This document shows positions 1-6,526 of a stretch of 34,195 nt of DNA, in pieces. Every line of letters begins with the position of its first letter. Position 1 is the stretch's first letter. The translations under genes were made by a program, and so were the position numbers. The notes beneath the pieces are model-generated. The model was not told the DNA's origin. It worked only from the letters and a program-made list of their open reading frames with translations, and did no database searches. Source of the stretch: Hyphomicrobiales bacterium (GTDB lineage: Bacteria > Pseudomonadota > Alphaproteobacteria > Rhizobiales > Devosiaceae); NCBI GenBank assembly GCA_900470445.1, contig UCAU01000011.1:1-34195 (forward strand), read 5' to 3'.

Positions 1-75
1 CATTCCCGCGAAAGCGGGAACCTCCGTTTACCGGGCTCTCCAAGCAAACAGAGGTCCCCGCTTTCGCGGGGATGA
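1..75. repeat. REP-like inverted repeat
   Basis: Two arms of about 24 bases (1-24 and 52-75) are imperfect reverse complements built on the core CCCGCGAAAGCGGG. They flank a 27-base spacer and could fold into a long hairpin. Each arm also carries its own short palindrome (CCCGC/GCGGG). The left side may continue beyond the window edge. Such elements are typical intergenic palindromic repeats; no gene is visible in the stretch. Confidence 0.7.
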
Positions 76-114
76 CACTGTGGGTGGGGGCGAGCATTGA
101 AGCGATGGGAGGGC

Positions 115-184
115 GCAGCACCCCTCACCCTGATCATTCTTCTGAACGAAGAATGATCGATCCCTCTCCCTCAAGGGGAGAGGG
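115..184. repeat. Two-hairpin intergenic repeat, copy 1
   Basis: The element opens with a CCCCTCACCCTG box (121-132). A perfect 10-bp inverted repeat follows (132-141 with 149-158, loop CTGAACG), then a 9-bp inverted repeat CCCTCTCCC/GGGAGAGGG (162-170 with 176-184, loop TCAAG). A second copy at 9090-9150 has the same layout with a different but still complementary first stem, and shortened relatives lie at 23187-23321. It sits downstream of the nucleotidase terminator and codes for nothing visible. Confidence 0.75.
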
Positions 185-199
185 GAAGAGGGGGCCAAC

Positions 200-225
200 A
201 AAAAAGGGCGCCCGCGGGCGCCCTT
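200..225 (-). terminator. Rho-independent terminator of the 5'-nucleotidase gene
   Basis: Read on the minus strand, a GC-only palindrome (AGGGCGCCC facing GGGCGCCCT) is followed directly by a run of six T residues. It begins about 20 bases after the stop codon of the minus-strand nucleotidase gene, which is the expected place and orientation. Confidence 0.85.
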
Positions 226-246
226 CGTGCTTCCTAAACCCAAACC

Positions 247-1851
247 TTACTTGATCTCTGTGATACGCCCATCGGTGTAGGGCGTGTATTCGCCGCCCAG
301 CTTGGCGATGTAGTCGGCGACGACTTCTTCGAGCGGGGGGCCGAAATCGTAGGGGTTTTCGCCGTTGGCGAAGGCTTCGTAGCCATCGCCGCCGCCGCGC
401 ACGTAATTGTTGGTGACCACGGTGTAGCTGGCCTCCTCGTCGATCGGCACCCAGGCGTCGCCATCCTTGACCTGCACGTCGCTGACGCGGCTGCCGGCGG
501 GTTGCTTGAGGTCGAACGAATATTTGAGGCCTGATACCTGGGCGAAGCGGCCGGCGCCGTTTTCGACATCGCTGACGCCGTTTTCGAGCGCTTCGATGAC
601 GTCGCCGCCCGAGACCTGCACGGTGGCCAGGGTATTGGAGAAGGGCAGCACGGTGATGACATCGCCCACGGTGATTTCGCCGGCATCGATGGAGGCGCGG
701 ATGCCGCCGCCATTCTGGAAGGCGATGGTGGCGCCCTGGTCGGCGACACGGTCAAGAATAGCGTCGGCGAGCAGATTGCCCATCGAGCATTCCATGGCGC
801 GGCAGACTTCGCGGGAGCCTTCGAGCGGGGCGGTGGCAGTGCCGATGACCTCGCCCATGGCCTCTTCGATCGGGCCGGCCAGTTCGGCCAATTGACCCTT
901 GAAGTCCTCATTGCCCTTGACCGAAGCGTCGATCAGGAAGGGTTCGCCCTCGGCCTTGGTGACGACGCCATTGTCGTCCCAGGTGATGGCGATGTCGCCG
1001 AGATATTTGCCATATTGATTGGCTTGCACCACCGGGACTTCGACGCCGTCCGGGTTGGTGACCATGGTGGGATAGGGGCCGGCAGCGCCCTCGGCGGTGT
1101 TGGAGAGGAGGGTATGGGAATGCCCGCCCACGATCACGTCCACCAGTGGCAGGGCGGCGGCGACCTGCTGGTCGACAGTATAGCCGATATGGCTCAATAG
1201 AATGATCTTGTTGACGCCGGCGGCGTCGAGCGCTTCGGAGGCGCCGCGCACATATTGGATCACGTCGGTGAATTCGATATTGGGGCCGGGCGAGGCGATA
1301 TCGGGCGTGTCCTCGGTAGTGGCGCCGATAATGCCGATCTTTTCGCCACCCACTTCGATGACGAAGGAGCCCTTGATCTTGCCGCGCAGGTTCTCATCGC
1401 GGCTGACGTCGAAATTGCCGCCAATGATGGGGAACTTGGCCGCTTCGATGAATTTGAGGAATTCTTCGGGGCCGTCATCGAATTCGTGATTGCCGGTGGC
1501 GACCACGTCAAAGCCCATCTGGTTGAAGAAGTCGGAGACGACCTTGGATTTGTAGGTGGTGTAATAGAGCGAGCCTTGGAAATTGTCGCCGGCCGAGAGC
1601 AGCAGCGAATTGCCGGAGGCGTATTTGGCGCGGGTATCGTCGATAATGGTCTTGAGGCGCGCAATGCCGCCAAAGCATTCCCCGGCTGCGTCGGTTTCGG
1701 CGTCGCAATTGGAATCGGTGCCGGTGATCGGGTCGAACCGGGAGTGGAAATCGTTGATGTGCAAGATATTGAGCGTGAAATCGGCATAGGCCGCGCCGGA
1801 AAAACCGGCGCAGAGGGTTAGCGCCGTGGCGCCCAGAAGTAGCTTTTTCAT
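247..1851 (-). CDS. Secreted 5'-nucleotidase / 2',3'-cyclic phosphodiesterase (UshA-like)
   Basis: A 534-residue bifunctional metallophosphatase that would hydrolyse nucleotides to nucleosides in the periplasm. A Sec signal peptide (MKKLLLGA... ending AYA, residues 1-23) precedes the calcineurin-like domain. Metal-binding motifs are HINDFH (D34, H36), SAGDNFQGS, TGNHEFD and GGHSH. The C-terminal 5'-nucleotidase domain shows QNGGGIR, the VLPFSNTL stretch and NNYVRGGGDGY. The reading frame stays open upstream to 2376, but the signal peptide and the purine-rich AGGGACAACAGGG just before ATG 1851 fix the start. The gene is divergent from the ThuA-like gene across 198 bp and ends in a strong terminator. 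Releasing nucleosides would fit the purine catabolic genes further right, although they are about 15 kb away. Family assignment is firm; exact substrate preference is not. Confidence 0.93.
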   Translation of the reverse strand: MKKLLLGATALTLCAGFSGAAYADFTLNILHINDFHSRFDPITGTDSNCDAETDAAGECFGGIARLKTIIDDTRAKYASGNSLLLSAGDNFQGSLYYTTYKSKVVSDFFNQMGFDVVATGNHEFDDGPEEFLKFIEAAKFPIIGGNFDVSRDENLRGKIKGSFVIEVGGEKIGIIGATTEDTPDIASPGPNIEFTDVIQYVRGASEALDAAGVNKIILLSHIGYTVDQQVAAALPLVDVIVGGHSHTLLSNTAEGAAGPYPTMVTNPDGVEVPVVQANQYGKYLGDIAITWDDNGVVTKAEGEPFLIDASVKGNEDFKGQLAELAGPIEEAMGEVIGTATAPLEGSREVCRAMECSMGNLLADAILDRVADQGATIAFQNGGGIRASIDAGEITVGDVITVLPFSNTLATVQVSGGDVIEALENGVSDVENGAGRFAQVSGLKYSFDLKQPAGSRVSDVQVKDGDAWVPIDEEASYTVVTNNYVRGGGDGYEAFANGENPYDFGPPLEEVVADYIAKLGGEYTPYTDGRITEIK

Positions 1852-2049
1852 CCCTGTTGTCCCTTTGATTGCTTTTGACGGCCACCCCGCGACCGCCTTC
1901 CCGCCGGCCGCGATGAGAGAGCAGTTAAACAGGTCTTCGTGACGGGCGAAAGTGGACCTTTTGGTCAATTTTCGGCGGCGTGGCCGAGGGTTCCAATCAG
2001 ACCGCATTGCGATAAGCTCCGCCGCGTTTTGATTTGCGGGGAATTGGCT

Positions 2050-2697
2050 ATGCGGAGTGCTTTGATTGTCTATGGCGGCTGGGAAGGCCACGATCCGGAG
2101 GAATGCGCGGCCATCTATCGCCGTTGGCTGCACGAGGATGGCTATTCGGTGCGCACGGCCACCGAAACCAGCGCCTTTGCCGATCCATCGATCCATGATC
2201 TCTCGCTGATCATTCCGATCTATACGATGAGCAAGATCGCGGCCGAAGAGGTGGCGAACCTGACCAAGGCGGTAGAAGGCGGCGTGGGCCTGGCGGGGCA
2301 CCATGGCGGGATGAGCGACGCGTTCCGCGAGGCGGTGGATTATCAATTCATGGTGGGCGGGCAATGGGTGGCCCATCCCGGCAATATCATCGACTTCAAG
2401 GTGGATGTGACCAAGCCGGACGATCCGATCATGGCCGGGATCAGCTCATTTCCCTATACGTCCGAGCAATATTACATGCATGTCGACCCCTCCAACGAGG
2501 TGCTGGCGACAACGACCTTTACCGGCGAGCATGCGCCGTGGATCGATGGGGTGGTGATGCCCGTGGTGTGGAAGCGCCGGCATGGGGCGGGGCGGGTGTT
2601 TCATTCCACGCTCGGCCATTCGGCTAGGGAGTTCGACGTGCCGGAAATGGCGACGATCCTGCGGCGCGGCATGAATTGGGCGGCGCGCGAGGAATAG
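2050..2697 (+). CDS. ThuA-like domain protein
   Basis: A 215-residue protein of the ThuA family (class I glutamine-amidotransferase-like fold), first named from rhizobial trehalose-utilisation loci. Visible hallmarks are the N-terminal strand and loop ALIVYGGWEGHDPE, the GVGLAGHHGG turn around residues 78-87, and the C-terminal GAGRVFHSTLGHS segment with conserved histidines. The frame is open from 1939, but ATG 2050, preceded by GCGGGG, gives the natural family N-terminus. The biochemical role of this family is poorly defined; sugar metabolism is the usual guess, and no sugar genes adjoin it here. It ends 4 bases from the convergent nrsF gene. Confidence 0.85.
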   Translation: MRSALIVYGGWEGHDPEECAAIYRRWLHEDGYSVRTATETSAFADPSIHDLSLIIPIYTMSKIAAEEVANLTKAVEGGVGLAGHHGGMSDAFREAVDYQFMVGGQWVAHPGNIIDFKVDVTKPDDPIMAGISSFPYTSEQYYMHVDPSNEVLATTTFTGEHAPWIDGVVMPVVWKRRHGAGRVFHSTLGHSAREFDVPEMATILRRGMNWAAREE

Positions 2698-2701
2698 CGG
2701 T

Positions 2702-3340
2702 CTACCAGCGCAGCAGGAAGCGTCCAAGTAGCGCGCCCAGGCCGCCGACCAGCACGATGCCCAGCGTGTAGAACAGCGCGACGAACATCATGCCGTTTTC
2801 GGCGCAGGCGAAGGAATAGACCCAGGCGCCGGTGCCGCCGGCCATGATGCCGGCGGCAAAGCCGGCCAGGGTGGGATTGGCCGGCGCCAGGCGGCGCAGC
2901 ACGAAGATGGCGGCGAACAGCACCGGCAGCGAGAGCACCACGATGCGCCACGGGCAGACCAGCGAGGTGCCGCCCACAATCAGCGGCATCATCTCGCCCG
3001 GTTCGGCACGGGTGAGCTGGAACACTGCGCCGATGAGCAAGAGGCCCAGTAAAGCCAGCGCTGCCAGCCAGGGCCAGCGGGTGCGGCCATCGGGCCGGGC
3101 CAGCACCAGCGTGGCGCAGAAGCCGAACACGGCGATTGCCAGCGTATAGGTGAACTTGCTCCAGAACATCATCGTGCCCGGCGCGGTGTCCATGTCCGGG
3201 CGCATGCCCAGCCACATGTTCATGGAGAGAATGGCGATGATGCCGCTCAGCATCACCGCGCCGAGCAACAGGCGCTGCATGGCCGTGCGGCGCACGGGCT
3301 TGAGGTCGGCGGCGAGGCGGGCGATCAGATCGTCGGTCAT
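2702..3340 (-). CDS. nrsF: NrsF-type membrane anti-sigma factor (DUF1109)
   Basis: A 212-residue inner-membrane protein with a short cytoplasmic N-terminus (MTDDLIARLAADLKPVRR) and six predicted transmembrane helices, the layout of NrsF/DUF1109 anti-sigma factors. It would hold the adjacent ECF sigma factor inactive until a stress signal arrives. The start codon overlaps the sigma stop by 4 bases (ATGA), so the two are translationally coupled. Cysteines fall at residues 75, 129 and 179. The C129-C179 pair has the same 50-residue spacing as the two cysteines I recall being needed for signalling in Caulobacter NrsF. Chromium, cadmium or oxidant sensing is inferred from that family. Confidence 0.9.
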   Translation of the reverse strand: MTDDLIARLAADLKPVRRTAMQRLLLGAVMLSGIIAILSMNMWLGMRPDMDTAPGTMMFWSKFTYTLAIAVFGFCATLVLARPDGRTRWPWLAALALLGLLLIGAVFQLTRAEPGEMMPLIVGGTSLVCPWRIVVLSLPVLFAAIFVLRRLAPANPTLAGFAAGIMAGGTGAWVYSFACAENGMMFVALFYTLGIVLVGGLGALLGRFLLRW

Positions 3341-3888
3341 TTCGGACCTCCCGCAAAGCGCATGGCGAGGGCTTTGAGCCCGCGATGAATGGACACTTTG
3401 GCGGCCGTTTCGGTCATGCCGTGGGCGGCGGCGGCCTCGGCGACGGAGCCGCCATCGACCTTGGTGCGATAAATGAGATCGCTGGTGCGGGCGGGGACGG
3501 TTTCCAGCACCACATTGAGGTCGCGGCGGGCGAGGGCGTCGGCGCTGTCGTCATGGGCGATAATTGGCGCGTCGTCTTCGAGCGGCACGGTCAGCCGGAT
3601 CGACTGGCGGCGCACATGATCGACGAATTTGTGGTGCGCCACCGCGTGCAGCCAAGCCGTGAAGGGGCGGTTGCGATCATAGGTCAGGCGGCGGGTATGA
3701 ATGGCCAGCAGGGTCTCCTGCACGAGATCCTCCGCGTGCGCGGCAAAGGCGGGGGTGAGCCGCCGGGTGAAATAGGGGCGCAGATGACGGCCGAGTTCGG
3801 CCAGCAGCGACCGATAGGCCGCAGCATCGCCGTCAAGCGAAGCGAGCATCAGGCTGCGCAATCGCATCTCGGTGGGATCAGTCTGCAT
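3337..3888 (-). CDS. sigF: ECF RNA polymerase sigma factor, SigF type
   Basis: A 183-residue ECF sigma factor. Region 2 is visible as EDLVQETLLAIHTRR, TYDRNRPFTAWLHAVAHHKF and DHVRR; region 4 as the helix-turn-helix GSVAEAAAAHGMTETAAKVS. A longer frame starts upstream at 4014, but the SigF-type promoter at 3899-3924 lies inside that extension, so the upstream ATGs would sit in or before the promoter. ATG 3888 (MQTDPTE) is therefore preferred, with ATG 3867 as an alternative. With ATG 3888 the mRNA would have almost no leader, and no Shine-Dalgarno sequence is visible. It is followed by nrsF with a 4-base overlap and is probably autoregulated. Confidence 0.92.
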   Translation of the reverse strand: MQTDPTEMRLRSLMLASLDGDAAAYRSLLAELGRHLRPYFTRRLTPAFAAHAEDLVQETLLAIHTRRLTYDRNRPFTAWLHAVAHHKFVDHVRRQSIRLTVPLEDDAPIIAHDDSADALARRDLNVVLETVPARTSDLIYRTKVDGGSVAEAAAAHGMTETAAKVSIHRGLKALAMRFAGGPK

Positions 3889-3898
3889 TGCCCATTCA

Positions 3899-3924
3899 TT
3901 CGCTCCCTCGGGCCGCATTGTTAC
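3899..3924 (-). promoter_or_regulatory. SigF-type promoter for sigF-nrsF (autoregulation)
   Basis: On the minus strand GTAACA (3924-3919) is separated by exactly 16 bases from CGAA (3902-3899). It reads into sigF, whose ATG is about 10 bases past the -10 element. It matches the plus-strand site at 3978-4003 in both boxes and in spacing. The pattern agrees with the GTAAC-N16-CGAA promoter I recall for Caulobacter SigF. Confidence 0.75.
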
Positions 3925-3977
3925 ATCGGCAACGGCACTAAGGAATGCAGAATTCGGAATCACGACGCTGTGACCGC

Positions 3978-4003
3978 GTAACGTCGGCGGCTGACAGGGC
4001 GAA
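3978..4003 (+). promoter_or_regulatory. SigF-type promoter for the Met-rich protein/cytochrome b/Mo enzyme operon
   Basis: GTAACG (3978-3983), a 16-base spacer, then CGAA (4000-4003). It points at the methionine-rich gene, with transcription expected near 4010 and a leader of about 45 bases to the GTG start. It pairs with the mirror-image promoter at 3899-3924, so one sigma factor would drive both divergent units. Confidence 0.75.
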
Positions 4004-4056
4004 TGGCAGGGCATGAACCGCGCGATGGGGCGTGGTCAAAATTCTGGAGACAGCTC

Positions 4057-4392
4057 GTGACACACACTCTGCGCACACTTTCCCTCGCGGCTATTGCCGC
4101 CTTCACCTTTGCCGCAGCACCAAGCTTTGCCGAAGACGCCATGGCTCCGGCGGGCGGCGCTATGGCTCCGGCCGCGGGCGCAATGGCTCCGGCCGGTGCT
4201 ATGGGTCCGATGACGCCGATCAGCGATGCAGACTATAAGCTGTGTAACGAACAGGCCGCGACCATGACCTTCCCCGAAGCCATGCAGGCGGCCATGGCGG
4301 CCTGTCACGGCTTGCACCAGGGCATGGACGTGATGGGCGCGATGAAGTCGATGGGCATGGAAACCGGTGCCATGGCGCCGGCTGCGCAATAA
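4057..4392 (+). CDS. Secreted methionine-rich small protein (MrpX-like candidate)
   Basis: A 111-residue protein starting at GTG 4057 with GGAGA seven bases upstream. The alternative ATG 4003 lies inside the -10 box and is excluded. A Sec signal peptide ends at SFA (residue 25). The mature part of about 86 residues contains 14 methionines (16 percent), arranged first as AMAPAGG-type repeats and later as MGAMKSMGMETGAM, plus two cysteines (C63, C83) and two histidines. It is the first gene after a SigF promoter and precedes a cytochrome b/molybdopterin oxidoreductase pair. In Azospira a SigF-controlled methionine-rich periplasmic peptide serves as an oxidant sink recycled by a YedY-type enzyme. 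The same role is inferred here from composition and context, without sequence homology shown. A metal-binding role is the main alternative. Confidence 0.75.
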   Translation: MTHTLRTLSLAAIAAFTFAAAPSFAEDAMAPAGGAMAPAAGAMAPAGAMGPMTPISDADYKLCNEQAATMTFPEAMQAAMAACHGLHQGMDVMGAMKSMGMETGAMAPAAQ

Positions 4393-4416
4393 CGTTTAAG
4401 TGATGTTCGACGCTTT

Positions 4417-4451
4417 CCCCGCGCGGTACCGTTGCTACGGACTGCGCGGGG
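4417..4451 (+). promoter_or_regulatory. Intercistronic hairpin
   Basis: CCCCGCGC (4417-4424) pairs perfectly with GCGCGGGG (4444-4451) around a 19-base loop that can pair further internally (TACCGT with ACGG). It lies 24 bases after the methionine-rich gene and 21 before the cytochrome b start, with no T run. It could stabilise the upstream message or partly attenuate the downstream genes. Confidence 0.5.
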
Positions 4452-4472
4452 CAGCTGCGCGGAGGGGTATGG

Positions 4473-5324
4473 ATGAGCGAGCAGACAATTTCGGATCGGG
4501 CGGGCAAAGGCCCACTGATCTATCGCCAATCGATCTGGACGCGGGTGACCCATTGGCTATGGGCCATCTGCCTGTTCTTCCTGCTGCTGTCGGGATTGCA
4601 GATCTTCAATGCGCATCCCGCGCTGTATATCGGGCAGCAATCGGGCTTTGAATTCGACAATGCGGTGCTGGAGATCGGCGCGGTCAATACCGATGCCGGG
4701 GCGCGTGGGCAGACGACGTTGTTCGGGCAGACATTCGACACGACGGGCGTGCTGGGCATGAGCGGGTCGGCGGAGCAGCCGCAATTTACCGCGTTTCCGG
4801 GTGCGGTGACCATTCCCTCCTATCGCGATCTGGCGACGGGGCGGGTGGTGCACTTCTTTTTTGGCTGGGTGTTCGTTTTCACCATGTTCGTCTGGTTTCT
4901 GGCCAGCTTCATCAATGGGCATATTCGCCGCGATATCGTGCCGCTGGGTGACGATCTCAAAGGGGTACCCAAGGATGTGGCCGACCATGCGCGGCTGCGG
5001 TTTCACCATGGCCGCAGCTATGGGCCGCTGCAGAAGCTGAGCTATTTCGGCGTGTTCTTCATTCTCTTTCCGTTGATCGTTTTGACGGGGCTGACCATGT
5101 CGCCGGGCATGAATTCCATTGCGCCGTTCCTGCTCGATATTTTTGGCGGGCGGCAGACGGCGCGGACGATCCATTTCGTGGTCATGGTGCTGCTAGTGGG
5201 GTTCTTCATCATCCATATCGCCATGGTGCTGGCGGCCGGACCGCTCAATGAGCTGCGCTCGATGATCACCGGTTGGTATCGCGCCAGCCCCGGCACGCCG
5301 GCCAGCGGAGGAGACAAGCCATGA
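4473..5324 (+). CDS. Cytochrome b membrane subunit (four-helix, electron donor to Mo enzyme)
   Basis: A 283-residue integral membrane protein of the cytochrome b561/hydrogenase cytochrome b superfamily. It has four hydrophobic helices, with candidate haem histidines in TRVTHW (helix 1), RVVHFFFGW (helix 2) and RTIHFVVM plus FIIHIAMV (helix 4). A loop of roughly 90 residues between helices 1 and 2 is probably periplasmic. The start ATG 4473 follows a strong GGAGGGG. Its stop overlaps the next start by 4 bases (ATGA), so it should form a complex with the molybdopterin enzyme and pass quinol electrons to it. It takes the place that YedZ/MsrQ has in the classical system but is a different cytochrome type by sequence. 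Confidence 0.85.
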   Translation: MSEQTISDRAGKGPLIYRQSIWTRVTHWLWAICLFFLLLSGLQIFNAHPALYIGQQSGFEFDNAVLEIGAVNTDAGARGQTTLFGQTFDTTGVLGMSGSAEQPQFTAFPGAVTIPSYRDLATGRVVHFFFGWVFVFTMFVWFLASFINGHIRRDIVPLGDDLKGVPKDVADHARLRFHHGRSYGPLQKLSYFGVFFILFPLIVLTGLTMSPGMNSIAPFLLDIFGGRQTARTIHFVVMVLLVGFFIIHIAMVLAAGPLNELRSMITGWYRASPGTPASGGDKP

Positions 5325-6112
5325 GCGGGTTCAAGCTTAATCGCCGCAAATTTCTTGGGGCCTCGGCTGCGGCCGGGTCGGGGTTGATCCTGTCGGGGTG
5401 TGATCAGTTCGATTTTCTGGGGCAGCGCGACAATCAGGTGCGGGCGGTGCTCGAACAGGCCAATGTGCTGACCTATCAGGTGCAGCGGCGGCTCATCGGG
5501 GCGCAGACGCTGGCGCGGGAATATTCGCCCAGCGAAATCCGGCAGGGGCAGCGGCCCAATGGTTCGACCAATCCGAGCACGGCGGAATATTCCGCGCTGC
5601 GGGCCGCTGATTTTGCCAATTACAAGCTGACCATCAAGGGGATGGTGGAGCAGGAGGTCTCGTTCTCGCTGGCCGAATTGCGCAATATGCCGGCGCGCAG
5701 CCAGATCACGCGGCATGATTGCGTCGAGGGCTGGAGCTGTATTGCCAAATGGACCGGCACACGGCTGGGGGCGGTGCTGGATATGGCACGGGTGAAGCCT
5801 GAGGCGCGGTTCTGCGTCTATCATTGCTACGACAATATCCAGACGTCGCTGGCTGGCGACATTCTCTATTATGAGAGTTCGGACCTGATCGACGCCTACC
5901 ATCCGCAGACGATTTTGGCCTATGGGCTGAATGACCAGACCTTGCCAGTGGCCAATGGCGCACCGATCCGGGTGCGGATCGAGCGGGCGCTGGGGTATAA
6001 GCAGCCTAAATATGTGCACACGATCGAGCTGGTGGATGACCTGTCGCCGTTCGGGCAGGGCAAGGGCGGGTATTGGCCGGATAATGGGTATGATTGGTAT
6101 GGCGGGATTTGA
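5321..6112 (+). CDS. Tat-exported molybdopterin-dependent oxidoreductase (MsrP/YedY superfamily)
   Basis: A 263-residue enzyme of the sulfite-oxidase/MsrP fold. The N-terminus has a twin-arginine motif (NRRKFLG, residues 7-13) and then LSGC (C27), which resembles a lipobox, so the enzyme may be exported folded and lipid-anchored. The likely molybdenum ligand is C134 in RHDCVEGWSC; a second cysteine follows at C140. Later hallmarks include YHCYDNIQTSL and the C-terminal GYKQPKYVHTIELV segment. It is translationally coupled to the cytochrome b gene. Given the methionine-rich protein at the head of the operon, methionine sulfoxide reduction in the periplasm is the favoured activity. This is inferred; sulfite or another oxidised substrate remains possible. 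Confidence 0.87.
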   Translation: MSGFKLNRRKFLGASAAAGSGLILSGCDQFDFLGQRDNQVRAVLEQANVLTYQVQRRLIGAQTLAREYSPSEIRQGQRPNGSTNPSTAEYSALRAADFANYKLTIKGMVEQEVSFSLAELRNMPARSQITRHDCVEGWSCIAKWTGTRLGAVLDMARVKPEARFCVYHCYDNIQTSLAGDILYYESSDLIDAYHPQTILAYGLNDQTLPVANGAPIRVRIERALGYKQPKYVHTIELVDDLSPFGQGKGGYWPDNGYDWYGGI

Positions 6113-6526
6113 AGGGGATACCCCCTCCTAGCCTCCCCCTGATAGGGGGAGGGACCGCCTTGTGGTTGTGGTGCGATCTCATTCCGAGAGAGCCCCAATC
6201 CCGCACACGCAACCCCGCCATGCATCCGCAAAACACGAATTGCCTTGCTATTTCAGCTCGCTTCCCCCATTTAGGCAGCATCGTCGCAGCTGGACACTGC
6301 CAGCAAGCCTATCAGCGACGGACTTCTCTTCTTATCGATCCTAGCGGTGAGCGGCGAAGTCAGCCCGGAAACAGTATGTCCGGGTTCGAGCCAGCACCCG
6401 CGCGATATCTCCCTTTTATCGCCCGATTGCGTTTGTTGACCCTCGCCACCGCAGGTGCGGCTGGCGACATGCGCGCTGCATTGTTCTGCGCGCCGCCATG
6501 CGCTTGATGCGCAGAAAGACTAAACA
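6113..6526. other. Intergenic stretch, repeat plus helicase leader
   Basis: These 414 bases hold no convincing gene; the short frames here have no family features and no ribosome sites. From the left, a 9-bp inverted repeat CCTCCCCCT/AGGGGGAGG (6132-6140 with 6144-6152) may end the molybdoenzyme operon. A small 6-bp stem CCCGGA/TCCGGG lies at 6364-6384, and a hairpin at 6484-6516 precedes the helicase start. The helicase promoter must lie here but I cannot place it. Confidence 0.6.
6484..6516 (+). promoter_or_regulatory. 5'-leader hairpin upstream of helicase TTG start
   Basis: TTCTGCGC (6484-6491) and GCGCAGAA (6509-6516) form a perfect 8-bp stem around a 17-base loop. The 3' arm overlaps AGAAAG (6513-6518), the only purine-rich candidate ribosome site, 10 bases before TTG 6527. 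Folding could limit initiation; temperature-dependent control would suit a helicase of this type but is speculative. Confidence 0.45.

Noticed and set aside
1852..2376. N-terminal extension of the 5'-nucleotidase to 2376
   Set aside because: It overlaps the ThuA-like gene and would bury the signal peptide at residue 176; ATG 1851 is clearly the start.
3889..4014. N-terminal extension of the sigma factor
   Set aside because: It contains both boxes of the sigF promoter and lies upstream of the conserved family start.
6113..6507. Short open frames in the gap before the helicase
   Set aside because: No ribosome sites, no domain features and overlap with a palindromic repeat.
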